The position numbers and the translations under genes are program-made. The notes beneath the pieces were generated by a model. It worked only from the letters and a program-made list of their open reading frames with translations. It was not told where the DNA came from and ran no database searches. From Alteracholeplasma palmae J233 (GTDB lineage: Bacteria; Bacillota_I; Bacilli_A; Acholeplasmatales; Acholeplasmataceae), in contig NC_022538.1 in assembly GCF_000968055.1 (NCBI RefSeq), positions 496,001 through 560,000 on the forward strand: a DNA stretch of 64,000 nucleotides, given 5' to 3'. Shown here in pieces: positions 8,456 through 16,958 of this stretch. Every line of letters starts with the position of its first letter. Within the stretch, counting starts at the first letter, position 1.

Positions 8456-9871
8456 ATGTCAACTACAAGTAATAGTTTAAGCGATAAATTACAAATGACA
8501 ATGCGCCGTTTAACAGGCCGCGGCAAGTTAGATGAAAAAGATATTGAAGAAATGATGAGAGAGGTAAGACTATCATTATTAGAAGCCGATGTTAACTTTA
8601 AAATCGTAAAATCATTTACACAAAGTGTTAAAGAACAAGCATTAGGAGAAAAAATTCTTAAAGGTCTTAACCCAGGACAACAAGTAGTTAAAATCGTTCA
8701 TGATGAATTAAAAAAGGTCATGGGTGATGAAGCAGAAGGCATTAGATTTAAAATCAATGGAATGACTACTATCATGACAATTGGGCTTCAAGGTAGTGGT
8801 AAGACAACAGCGATTGGTAAAATGGCTGTATGGCTAAGAAAAAAAGAAAAGAAAAAGGTTTTAATGATAGCAGCAGACGTCTATAGACCAGCAGCTATCC
8901 AACAACTCCAAACAATTGGTAAACAAGTTGATATTGATGTATATCAAGAAGGACTTATTGACGCAAGAACAATTGTAAAAAATGGATTAAAGTATGCATC
9001 TGAAAATAAATATGATGTAGTGATTGTAGATACTGCAGGAAGACTTAATATTGATGAAGAAATGATGCAAGAATTAAAAGATGTTAAAGAAATTGTTAAA
9101 CCAGATGAAATTTTATTAACAGTTGATGCGATGATGGGACAAGAAGCAGCCAATGTTGCTAAATCATTCCATGATCAAATAGGGGCAACCGGAGCTATTC
9201 TAACTAAAATGGATGGTGATACTCGTGGTGGTGCTGCATTATCAATTAGAGAAATTTCTAACATTCCAATTAAGTTTTCATCAGCTGGAGAAAAAATGGA
9301 TAGCTTAGAAGCTTTCCATCCAGAAAGAATGGCTTCTCGTATCCTTGGTATGGGAGATATGCTGACTTTCATCGAACAGGTTACTGATAATATTGATGAA
9401 GATGAAGCTAAAAACATGATGGAAAAATTGATGACTGATGATTTTAATTATAATGATTTGATGAAACAATTTAAAATGATTAAAAGAATGGGATCAATGA
9501 GTAAACTTTTAGGATTTATACCTGGATTAGGTGCTAAATTAAAACAAGCAAGAACTGCAATTGATGATAAACAATTTGATAAAATGGAAGTTATCATTAA
9601 GAGTATGACTGAAGAAGAAAGAAAAAATCCTAAATTAGTGGATCAAAGCAGTAAAAGAAGAGAAAGAATTGCCAAAGGGTCTGGAACTGCAGTCTCAGAT
9701 GTTAATAAACTAAAAGAAGCTTTAGAAACACAAAAGAAAATGTTTAAAAAGATGGCAAGTATGGATGAAAAGGAACTAGAAAGATTACAAAAGGACCCAT
9801 CATCACTTATGAACCAAGCACCTCAACCTAAAAAAGGTAAAGGAAAAGGTAAAGGTGGATTCAGATACTAA
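8456..9871 (+). CDS. ffh: Signal recognition particle GTPase Ffh (SRP54)
   Basis: This 471-residue protein binds SRP RNA and hydrophobic signal sequences and pairs with FtsY. It has an N domain (about 1-90), a G domain with GLQGSGKTTAIGK, DTAGR and TKMDGD, and a methionine-rich M domain (about 300-440) with the RNA-binding SKRRERIAKGSG helix-loop. The tail is Lys/Gly-rich (KKGKGKGKGGFRY). The ribosome-binding site is poor, consistent with translational coupling to ylxM two bases upstream. No SRP RNA gene was recognised in the window. Confidence 0.97.
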   Translation: MSTTSNSLSDKLQMTMRRLTGRGKLDEKDIEEMMREVRLSLLEADVNFKIVKSFTQSVKEQALGEKILKGLNPGQQVVKIVHDELKKVMGDEAEGIRFKINGMTTIMTIGLQGSGKTTAIGKMAVWLRKKEKKKVLMIAADVYRPAAIQQLQTIGKQVDIDVYQEGLIDARTIVKNGLKYASENKYDVVIVDTAGRLNIDEEMMQELKDVKEIVKPDEILLTVDAMMGQEAANVAKSFHDQIGATGAILTKMDGDTRGGAALSIREISNIPIKFSSAGEKMDSLEAFHPERMASRILGMGDMLTFIEQVTDNIDEDEAKNMMEKLMTDDFNYNDLMKQFKMIKRMGSMSKLLGFIPGLGAKLKQARTAIDDKQFDKMEVIIKSMTEEERKNPKLVDQSSKRRERIAKGSGTAVSDVNKLKEALETQKKMFKKMASMDEKELERLQKDPSSLMNQAPQPKKGKGKGKGGFRY

Positions 9872-9880
9872 TAAATATAG

Positions 9881-9905
9881 GTGAGGTTTCCTCACTTTTA
9901 TTTTT
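9881..9905 (+). terminator. Intrinsic terminator after ffh
   Basis: GTGAGG (9881-9886), loop TTT, CCTCAC (9890-9895), then TTTTATTTTT. It closes the ftsY-ylxM-ffh unit. Confidence 0.8.
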
Positions 9906-9984
9906 AAAATAATTAATAAAAGAAAAAACTTACTTTAGGTCGAAGTTTTCCACAGTTAATGTGGGTAAAATTATACTCAAAGTA

Positions 9985-9993
9985 TGCTAAAAT
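9985..9993 (+). promoter_or_regulatory. Putative extended -10 promoter of polA
   Basis: TGCTAAAAT is an extended -10 element (TGn-TAAAAT). The predicted start near 10000 leaves room for AAGGAAG and ATG 10019. It excludes the upstream in-frame ATG at 9959, which lies before the promoter. No good -35 is visible. Confidence 0.4.
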
Positions 9994-10018
9994 AGATTTA
10001 ATAAGGAAGTGGATAATA

Positions 10019-12688
10019 ATGGAACATTTAACATTAGTTGATGGTAACTCAGTAATGTTTAGAGCATATTATGCAACTGCATATCCAGGAGCGGTTCTAA
10101 TGCAAACAAGTCAAGGCGTTTATACAAATGCAGTTTTTGCCTTTGTTAATATGATGGATAAAATATTAGAACAAACCAATGGACATATACTGGTTGCATT
10201 TGATACTGCACACCCTACTAAAAGACATGAAAAGTATCAGGAATATAAAGCAGGTAGAGCGGCTATGCCAGAAGAACTTGCTCAACAAATACCCCTTGTA
10301 AAAAAATATTTAGACAAAGCTGGTATTAAACAACATGAACAAATTGGCTATGAAGCAGATGACATTATCGGTACACTTGCTAAAGAAGCGAGTCAAAATA
10401 ATATAAAAGTTGATGTATACTCAAGTGATAGAGACCTACTCCAATTAGTAGATCAAAATATTACAGTTCATCTTTTAAAAAAAGGAATGAAGGAATTAGA
10501 TCACTATACACCTGAAAGTCTTTATGAGAAGTATGAATTGACTCATCATCAAATGATTGATTTAAAAGCTCTTATGGGTGATCCATCAGACAACATCCCT
10601 GGTATTCCTGGTGTGGGTGAAAAAACTGCAATCAAACTGTTAAAAGAATATGAAACAATTGAAAATTTATATGTCCACCAAGATGAAATAAAAGGTAAAA
10701 TGGGAGAAAAAATTAGAGAAAATAAAGAACTTGCTTATCTAAGTAAAGATTTAGTAACTATTAATGTTGAATCTCCTTTGCCATTTAGTTATTTAGAGAC
10801 AGAAAAAATAAAAATTGAAACTTCAGATTTAATTGATTTTTTTAAAGAATTAGAGTTAAAACAACTTGTTGTTAGAATGGCTAATCAAAATCAAAATACT
10901 TTATTTAAAGATGAAGAAAAAAGTGATAAAAAGACTGATAAAAGTTTTTCATATGATTTAATTCTAAATGATGAAAAATTAAATGATATAATCTTTAATC
11001 ACCAAGAACCAATGTCTATACATTTTGAATTTAGTGAACCTAATTACCATAAAGCAGAATTATGGGGGATAGGACTTTCAAATGGAGAAAATACATATTT
11101 TATTGATCCTAGCATAGCACTTAATAATCAAACTTTTTTAAATTATCTTAAAAATAAAGAAATTGAAAAATATACATTTGACTATAAGGCAATTAAAGTG
11201 TTTTTAATGTGGCATAAAAAAGCTATTCATACTATCAGCTTTGATATGTTATTAGCGGCTTATTTAATTAAATCATCCATTGGTAAGGAAGACTTTACAA
11301 CGATTACTAGTCTATTTTCTTCAATAGATATTTCATATGAAGAACAAATATACGGTAAGGGTGCTAAAAAAGGTTTACCAGAAAATAAGGAACTATATTA
11401 TGAACATATTGCTAAAAAAGCTAGTGTTATTTATAAGTTAAAAGATGATTTACTAGAAACCTTAAAAGATCAAAACCAATTAGAATTATTACAAAAAGTA
11501 GAAATACCACTTTCAGAAGTACTAGCTTCAATGGAGTTTAGTGGTCTTCTAGTAGATAATAAGGAACTTCTTAATCAAAAAGAAGTATTAGAAAAAAGAA
11601 TCAATGTACTAGAAGAGTCTATATATAAAGAAGCGGGTGAAACCTTTAATATTTCTAGCCCTAAACAATTAGGTGATATTTTATTTGAAAAGCTTAATCT
11701 ATCCCAAGGCAAAAAAACAAAAACTGGGTATTCTACAAATGTTGAAGTATTAGAAAAATTAAAAGATGAACATCCAATTATTCCTTATATTATGGAATAT
11801 AGACAACTTGCTAAACTATATTCTACATATATTATAGGTATTTCACAAAGTATTTTTTCAGATAACAAAGTGCATACAATATTTAATCAAGCTCTAACAA
11901 CAACCGGACGTCTATCTTCAATTGAACCGAACTTACAAAATATTCCTATTAGAACAGAAGAAGGAAGAAAAATTAGAAAAATATTTGTAGCAGAGAAGAA
12001 TCATTATTTACTAGGTGCCGACTATTCACAAATTGAACTAAGAGTATTAGCTGATATTGCAAATGTTAAACATCTAAAAGAATCATTTTTAAATAATGAA
12101 GATATTCATAAAAGTACAGCTCAAAAAGTTTTTCATGTAACTGATGTTACAAGTGAACAAAGACGCCAAGCTAAAGCTGTAAACTTTGGAATTATCTATG
12201 GCATTGGAGCATGGAGTTTAGCGGAAGATATTCATGTGAGCCCAAAAGAAGCACAAATGTTTATAGATAGATATCTTGAAATATATCCAGAAATAAAACA
12301 ATATATGCAAGATACAGTTGAATTCGCAACAGAAAATGGCTACGTAAAAACATTAATGAATAGAAGAAGATATATTCCAGAAATTAATTCTAAAGTATTT
12401 ATGCAAAAAGAATTTGGTAAAAGAAACGCAATGAATGCACCTATTCAAGGAAGTGCAGCTGATATTATTAAAGTTGCGATGGTAGATTTATTTAAGTATT
12501 TAGAAGAAAATGACAAAAAAAGTAAAATCATTCTTCAAGTACACGATGAGCTCATCTTAGAAGTACCTGAGGAAGAATTAGAAGAAATGAAAGAGTTAGT
12601 ACCTGCTATTATGAAAAAGGCTGTAAAACTTACAGTATCATTAGAAACATCATGTGATGTTGGAAAAAATTGGTATGAACTAAAATAG
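10019..12688 (+). CDS. polA: DNA polymerase I
   Basis: This 889-residue repair and Okazaki-maturation polymerase has three parts. The N-terminal 5'-3' flap exonuclease (about 1-290) has conserved acidic residues (EADDIIGT, SSDRDLLQL, GDPSDNIPGIPGVGEKTA). A middle 3'-5' exonuclease-like domain (about 310-480) follows, then the polymerase with motif A ADYSQIELR, motif B RRQAKAVNFGIIYG and motif C QVHDELILEV. The proofreading DxE motif is not present (MSIHFEFSEP), so proofreading is probably inactive, as in Bacillus Pol I. Start ATG 10019 follows AAGGAAG. mutM starts eight bases downstream, and coaE follows. Confidence 0.97.
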   Translation: MEHLTLVDGNSVMFRAYYATAYPGAVLMQTSQGVYTNAVFAFVNMMDKILEQTNGHILVAFDTAHPTKRHEKYQEYKAGRAAMPEELAQQIPLVKKYLDKAGIKQHEQIGYEADDIIGTLAKEASQNNIKVDVYSSDRDLLQLVDQNITVHLLKKGMKELDHYTPESLYEKYELTHHQMIDLKALMGDPSDNIPGIPGVGEKTAIKLLKEYETIENLYVHQDEIKGKMGEKIRENKELAYLSKDLVTINVESPLPFSYLETEKIKIETSDLIDFFKELELKQLVVRMANQNQNTLFKDEEKSDKKTDKSFSYDLILNDEKLNDIIFNHQEPMSIHFEFSEPNYHKAELWGIGLSNGENTYFIDPSIALNNQTFLNYLKNKEIEKYTFDYKAIKVFLMWHKKAIHTISFDMLLAAYLIKSSIGKEDFTTITSLFSSIDISYEEQIYGKGAKKGLPENKELYYEHIAKKASVIYKLKDDLLETLKDQNQLELLQKVEIPLSEVLASMEFSGLLVDNKELLNQKEVLEKRINVLEESIYKEAGETFNISSPKQLGDILFEKLNLSQGKKTKTGYSTNVEVLEKLKDEHPIIPYIMEYRQLAKLYSTYIIGISQSIFSDNKVHTIFNQALTTTGRLSSIEPNLQNIPIRTEEGRKIRKIFVAEKNHYLLGADYSQIELRVLADIANVKHLKESFLNNEDIHKSTAQKVFHVTDVTSEQRRQAKAVNFGIIYGIGAWSLAEDIHVSPKEAQMFIDRYLEIYPEIKQYMQDTVEFATENGYVKTLMNRRRYIPEINSKVFMQKEFGKRNAMNAPIQGSAADIIKVAMVDLFKYLEENDKKSKIILQVHDELILEVPEEELEEMKELVPAIMKKAVKLTVSLETSCDVGKNWYELK

Positions 12689-12696
12689 GTGAAAAG

Positions 12697-13509
12697 ATGC
12701 CAGAACTACCAGAAGTTGAAGTTGTTGTACAAACATTAAAATTACAACTCATTAACCAAACAATTATAAAAACAGATGTTTTTTATGAACCTATTGTAGA
12801 AAGTGCAATGGAGTTTAAAAAAATAGAAGGCAAAAAAATACTTGATATTAGTAGAAAAGGAAAGTATTTGATTTTTATTTTATCTGATGATCTAGTTATA
12901 GTTGGACATTTAAGGATGGAAGGCAAGTTTTATTTAAAAAAAATAGACGAACCTATTTTAAAACATGAACATTTTATGTTAACATTATTCAATGGAATTA
13001 CAGTGAGATATCATGATTTTAGAAAATTTGGTAGATTTGTTGTTCAAAATAAACATACTTATTTAAAAGAACAACCTCTAGTTAAACTTGCTAATGATCC
13101 TAAGGATATATCTTTTGATGATTTTTATGAAAAAGTGATTAAAAGAAAAACAGAAATTAAAAAAGTGCTACTTGATCAAACAGTTATTGCGGGACTTGGT
13201 AATATATATGTTAATGAAGTTTTATTCGCATCTAGAATCCACCCAGAAAAAATAGCTGAAACGCTCACAAAAAAAGAAGTTAAAAGCATTTTAGAAAATG
13301 CCATCATGATTTTAGAAAAAGCAATCTCTTTAGGTGGGACTACTATAAGTACGTATGAGTCCAGTTTGGGAGTACATGGAAAGTTTCAAAATAACCTTTT
13401 AGTCCACGGCAAAGAAAAACAAGCATGTCCTATTTGTCAAACAACAATTACTAAGATTAAAGTTGGAGGTAGAGGAACCTATGTCTGCACAACCTGTCAA
13501 AAAAAATAA
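12697..13509 (+). CDS. mutM: Formamidopyrimidine-DNA glycosylase (Fpg/MutM)
   Basis: This 270-residue bifunctional glycosylase/AP lyase removes 8-oxoguanine and FaPy lesions. Pro2 and Glu3 of the MPELPEVE start are the catalytic N-terminus. The helix-two-turn-helix is around NIYVNEVLFASRIHP, and the C-terminal zinc finger uses four cysteines (CPIC...CTTC). The length fits the family. It sits directly after polA and overlaps coaE, a repair and replication gene order common in Firmicutes. Confidence 0.97.
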   Translation: MPELPEVEVVVQTLKLQLINQTIIKTDVFYEPIVESAMEFKKIEGKKILDISRKGKYLIFILSDDLVIVGHLRMEGKFYLKKIDEPILKHEHFMLTLFNGITVRYHDFRKFGRFVVQNKHTYLKEQPLVKLANDPKDISFDDFYEKVIKRKTEIKKVLLDQTVIAGLGNIYVNEVLFASRIHPEKIAETLTKKEVKSILENAIMILEKAISLGGTTISTYESSLGVHGKFQNNLLVHGKEKQACPICQTTITKIKVGGRGTYVCTTCQKK

Positions 13510-14071
13510 ATTAATTGGATTAACAGGTGGGATTGCTACTGGCAAGACAACTGTAAGCAATTATTTAGAAAATAAAGGATACTATGTGATTGATAGTGAT
13601 AAAATAGTAAATGAACTCATGAACACAGATGAGATTTTAAATGAAATGAAAAAATTTCATGTTGTTGAAAATAATACAATTAATAGAAAAGCATTAGCTG
13701 ATATTATTTTTACTGATTCAAAGAAAAGAGAAAAAATCAATCAAATTATCCACCCAAAAGTTTTTAATGAAATAGAAAAAAGAATTACAGCATATCAAGA
13801 CCTAAAACCTATTTTTATTGATATGCCGTTATTAATCGAAACAGGATATTATAAAAAAGTAGACGCTATTTTATTAGTATATACAACAAAAAATATTCAA
13901 ATTGAAAGATTAATGAAAAGAAACAATTTAAATCAAAAAGAAGCTGAAATTAGACTTAGTGCTCAAATGCTAATTGATGAAAAAAGAAGTTATGCAACAC
14001 ATATAATTGATAATTCTGGAACAATTTTTGAATTAAATGAACAAATTGATGATTATTTAAAGAAAGTATAA
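13481..14071 (+). CDS. coaE: Dephospho-CoA kinase
   Basis: This enzyme phosphorylates dephospho-CoA at the 3' hydroxyl, the last step of CoA synthesis. The 196-residue protein has the P-loop GLTGGIATGKTT near its start, a DSD motif, and the family phrases IHP and DMPLLIE. ATG 13481 is preferred over an upstream TTG at 13463 because GGAGG lies at 13465-13469. The gene starts inside mutM (29-base overlap), so expression is coupled to it. Confidence 0.94.
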   Translation: MSAQPVKKNKLIGLTGGIATGKTTVSNYLENKGYYVIDSDKIVNELMNTDEILNEMKKFHVVENNTINRKALADIIFTDSKKREKINQIIHPKVFNEIEKRITAYQDLKPIFIDMPLLIETGYYKKVDAILLVYTTKNIQIERLMKRNNLNQKEAEIRLSAQMLIDEKRSYATHIIDNSGTIFELNEQIDDYLKKV

Positions 14072-14083
14072 GGCAAATTAAAA

Positions 14084-15262
14084 ATGAAAAGACATACATT
14101 TAAAACAATGATATCTGCTGACTTATCAGCTGATGACCATAAAGTACTCGTTTTATTATATCAACCCATTATGGGGATTAACTCATATAGTTTATATTTG
14201 AGTCTTTTTCATTTAGTTAATAAGCAAAACTATAAGTCAGATATACAAACGCATTCTTTTTTATTTGATTTACTTAACATTAAAGAAGAAGAGTTTACTG
14301 CTGCTAAAGACCAATTAGAAGCTCTTAATTTACTTGAAAGTTATGTAAATAAAACAGAACATATTTATGTATTAAAAAATCCTTTATCAGCTAAACAGTT
14401 TTTATCAGATACTATATTTGGACAATTCTTATTATGTGAAATTGGCGAAAATATGTATTTAAATCTAACGAGACAATTTGAATTAGAAAAAGAAGATTTT
14501 AGTCAATTTAAAAATGTAACGAAACAATTTGATGATTTATATGAGTTTAAACCAATTAATATCAAAGATAATAGTAGTTACATTGGCAGAAGAAATAATG
14601 GCGGAGTATCTTTTGAAAGTAACTTTGATTATGAAAAATTTACTGAATTACTTCCGGAAAGATTGAAAAAACCAATTCTTGTCAATTGGAAAACAGTTGA
14701 GTACATTAATAAATTAAGTTTTGTCTATCAAATTGATGAAAGAGAAATGTCAGAAATATATATACAAGCAGCAACTCCAAATGGTGATGTTGTCTTAACT
14801 CAGTTGAACCTTAAAGCAAAAAATTATTATGATCAAATCTCTAATCATTCACAAACAATTATAGATAAGAAAATAGATGATTCAACAGTTGAAATGATTG
14901 AATATTTGAAAAAAGCAACACCACAAAGAATTATTAAAAATTACTGTAAAAATAATTATCAAGCAGTAGCAAGCGATACTGTTATGCAACTTATGGAACG
15001 AAATCAAGTAGAATTAGGTGTTATTAATGTTCTTCTTATACATATTTTAAAATATAAAGATGGCATTTTACCTAATATTAATTATTTAGAAAAAGTACTT
15101 GAAACATGGTCTACTAAAGGAATTATAACAACTGAAGCTGCCTATAATTTAATTACTGAAAAAGAAACATTGGAAAAATCTAAAACTCATAATAAAAAAT
15201 CAAAAGATCCAGAATGGTTAGATGACTATCTAAAAGAACTTGATAAATGGGGGACAAACTAA
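14084..15262 (+). CDS. dnaB: DnaB-like replication initiation / helicase-loading protein (Firmicute DnaB type)
   Basis: This 392-residue protein resembles the Bacillus DnaB family, which helps DnaI place the replicative helicase at origins and stalled forks; it is not the E. coli DnaB helicase. The N-terminal part has a winged-helix character, and the C-terminal part (about 270-370) has a DnaD/DnaB2-like helical domain. The assignment rests on fold pattern and on the immediate downstream dnaI, a pairing conserved across low-GC Gram-positives. It follows coaE by 12 bases and ends one base before the dnaI start. Confidence 0.82.
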   Translation: MKRHTFKTMISADLSADDHKVLVLLYQPIMGINSYSLYLSLFHLVNKQNYKSDIQTHSFLFDLLNIKEEEFTAAKDQLEALNLLESYVNKTEHIYVLKNPLSAKQFLSDTIFGQFLLCEIGENMYLNLTRQFELEKEDFSQFKNVTKQFDDLYEFKPINIKDNSSYIGRRNNGGVSFESNFDYEKFTELLPERLKKPILVNWKTVEYINKLSFVYQIDEREMSEIYIQAATPNGDVVLTQLNLKAKNYYDQISNHSQTIIDKKIDDSTVEMIEYLKKATPQRIIKNYCKNNYQAVASDTVMQLMERNQVELGVINVLLIHILKYKDGILPNINYLEKVLETWSTKGIITTEAAYNLITEKETLEKSKTHNKKSKDPEWLDDYLKELDKWGTN

Positions 15263-15263
15263 T

Positions 15264-16052
15264 ATGAAATTAGAAGAAATAAGACAAATAGTAAAAAATA
15301 ACCCAGAAACTAGAGATTTAGAACTATCAGACACAGATCTAATTACTGTTTATCAATACTTAGAAAATAAAAATAATCTTAAAAATGGATACAAAGAAGT
15401 ATTAAAAACAAAACCTCATATTCATATTGTTTTAGTACCGACTAAAGAAAAAAAAGAAGCTCAAATTAAAGATTATCTTAATAGACAACAAGAAATATTT
15501 GAAGGAGATGTCTTCATTCAAGATGCCTATTTAGATGAATTTAGAACTGATACCCCTAACAAAGAAAAAGCGTTAGAACATGTTAAAAAATTTATAAGTG
15601 AATATCCTAAAGTTGATAAAGGGCTATATTTATATGGTCCTTACGGAACAGGTAAAAGTTACCTTCTTTCTGCCATGGCTAAAGAGCTAACCAAAAATAA
15701 TCTTAATGTACTATTCATCTTTATGCCAGATTTAGTTAGAAGTATTAAAAATGATATGCAAAATGGTATATTAGAAAAAAGAATTAACCAACTTAAACAA
15801 TGTGACTGCTTAATATTAGATGATTTAGGTGGGGAGAATGTATCTGATTGGTTTAGAGATGAAATATTATTTCCTATTCTACATTATAGACTATCTGCAC
15901 ACCTTCCTGTTTTTATAACAACAAATCTAACGCCAAAGCAATTAGTAGACACTTTAGCGCAAACTAAGAATCCAGACGCAAAAGTAAAATCAGCTAGACT
16001 TATCAGAAGAGTGGTTGATTTAACAATTGCATGTGATTTTGGTAACGTTTAA
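15264..16052 (+). CDS. dnaI: Primosomal helicase loader DnaI (AAA+)
   Basis: This 262-residue AAA+ ATPase loads the replicative helicase. Walker A is GPYGTGKS (residues 125-132) and Walker B is CLILDDLGG; a sensor-like TTNLTP follows. The N-terminal domain is shorter than in Bacillus and has no cysteines, so the zinc-binding fold described for B. subtilis DnaI is absent or different. ATG 15264 is chosen with GGGG upstream; an upstream ATG at 15240 lies inside dnaB. It forms a functional pair with the preceding gene. Confidence 0.92.
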   Translation: MKLEEIRQIVKNNPETRDLELSDTDLITVYQYLENKNNLKNGYKEVLKTKPHIHIVLVPTKEKKEAQIKDYLNRQQEIFEGDVFIQDAYLDEFRTDTPNKEKALEHVKKFISEYPKVDKGLYLYGPYGTGKSYLLSAMAKELTKNNLNVLFIFMPDLVRSIKNDMQNGILEKRINQLKQCDCLILDDLGGENVSDWFRDEILFPILHYRLSAHLPVFITTNLTPKQLVDTLAQTKNPDAKVKSARLIRRVVDLTIACDFGNV

Positions 16053-16133
16053 AACAGATTTATGAAGTATTTTGTTTGAAAAATTTCATTAAAAGTGTTA
16101 AATTTAAGTATAACATTTTATCAGGAGGATAAT

Positions 16134-16685
16134 ATGAACAAGTTAAATTTAAACAGAGTTTTAGAATTTATCAGTGGGATTGCGCTTTTAATTATGGGTA
16201 TATTATCACTATTTAGCAGAATATTCACCTTAGAAGTTGTTTCATATATGACAGTTTACTCAATACTTTTTTATGGTATTTTACAAATAGCTTTAATATT
16301 TAAAGCAGACAAAGATAAAAAGTCTACCCACTTAATTTTAGGTATTTTATTAACAACACTTGGTTTTGTCTCACTTTATAATATGGGATTAACAAAAGTA
16401 ACAGTTGTTGTTTATACATATATCTTCTTTGGTATTTCATTTATTGTAATGTCGGCTACTTCGTTAGTAAATCATATTCAAAATATTAGAAAACACAATT
16501 TAATTATAGGTATACTATTAATTGTTTTCAACTTACTATTATTAGTATTTAGTATTAACTTATTCTTCACACCAGCTGCAGAAACAAGAGTTATCTCAAT
16601 GTTTATTGCCCTTAACTTAATCTTTGCAGGTGCTAGTGCAATTGGTAATTCAGTTAATGAAAATTTAGAACCAAAAGATTTATAG
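16134..16685 (+). CDS. DUF308 (HdeD-like) membrane protein
   Basis: This 183-residue protein has about six hydrophobic segments in three similar pairs, with the family-like pattern of short TM hairpins seen in DUF308/HdeD proteins. The function is unknown; E. coli HdeD is linked to acid stress, but that role cannot be carried over. AGGAGG lies seven bases before ATG 16134, which is a far better start than the upstream in-frame TTG. A TATAAC at 16109-16114 may be its -10. The thrS T-box promoter begins immediately after its stop. Confidence 0.75.
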   Translation: MNKLNLNRVLEFISGIALLIMGILSLFSRIFTLEVVSYMTVYSILFYGILQIALIFKADKDKKSTHLILGILLTTLGFVSLYNMGLTKVTVVVYTYIFFGISFIVMSATSLVNHIQNIRKHNLIIGILLIVFNLLLLVFSINLFFTPAAETRVISMFIALNLIFAGASAIGNSVNENLEPKDL

Positions 16686-16688
16686 TTA

Positions 16689-16716
16689 TTGACAGTAAAC
16701 TAAATTGTGCTATAAT
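16689..16716 (+). promoter_or_regulatory. Consensus promoter of the thrS leader
   Basis: TTGACA (16689-16694) and TATAAT (16711-16716) with a 16-base spacer, directly after the DUF308 stop codon. Confidence 0.88.
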
Positions 16717-16721
16717 TAAAC

Positions 16722-16937
16722 CAACAACAGAGAAAAGGACACGATTATCTTAAAAAAAGCGACGTAGAAGGGTGAAAGCTACGATATAAGATTAATTACT
16801 ACCTTGGAGTTGGTACCGAAAGGCTACCCGGTTTCCCCGTTATAGGAATTTGAGGGCTGGATTTATCCAGAACTAAGGTGGTACCGCGAATAATAATCAT
16901 TTCGTCCTTAGATATTTTATATCTAAGGATTTTTTTA
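16722..16937 (+). promoter_or_regulatory. T-box riboswitch controlling thrS
   Basis: The leader has a stem I region, the diagnostic T-box bulge AAGGTGGTACCGCG (16875-16888), and a terminator TCCTTAGATA/TATCTAAGGA (16905-16914, 16920-16929) with a T-run. CTAAGG (16873-16878) is complementary to CCTTAG (16906-16911) in the terminator 5' arm, giving the alternative antiterminator. Uncharged tRNA-Thr would favour read-through. The specifier is probably ACT or ACC at 16798-16803; the exact triplet is not certain without folding. Confidence 0.93.
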
Positions 16938-16958
16938 TGCAAAAAAGGAGAATAGAAA

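Noticed and set aside
9949-9957. TTTTCCACA resembling a DnaA box upstream of polA
   Set aside because: It is a single copy with a mismatch, no cluster of boxes or unwinding element, and no dnaA or dnaN nearby, so there is no support for an origin.
9959-10018. polA start at ATG 9959
   Set aside because: It lies before the probable extended -10 and has no ribosome site; the conserved N-terminus begins at ATG 10019 after AAGGAAG.
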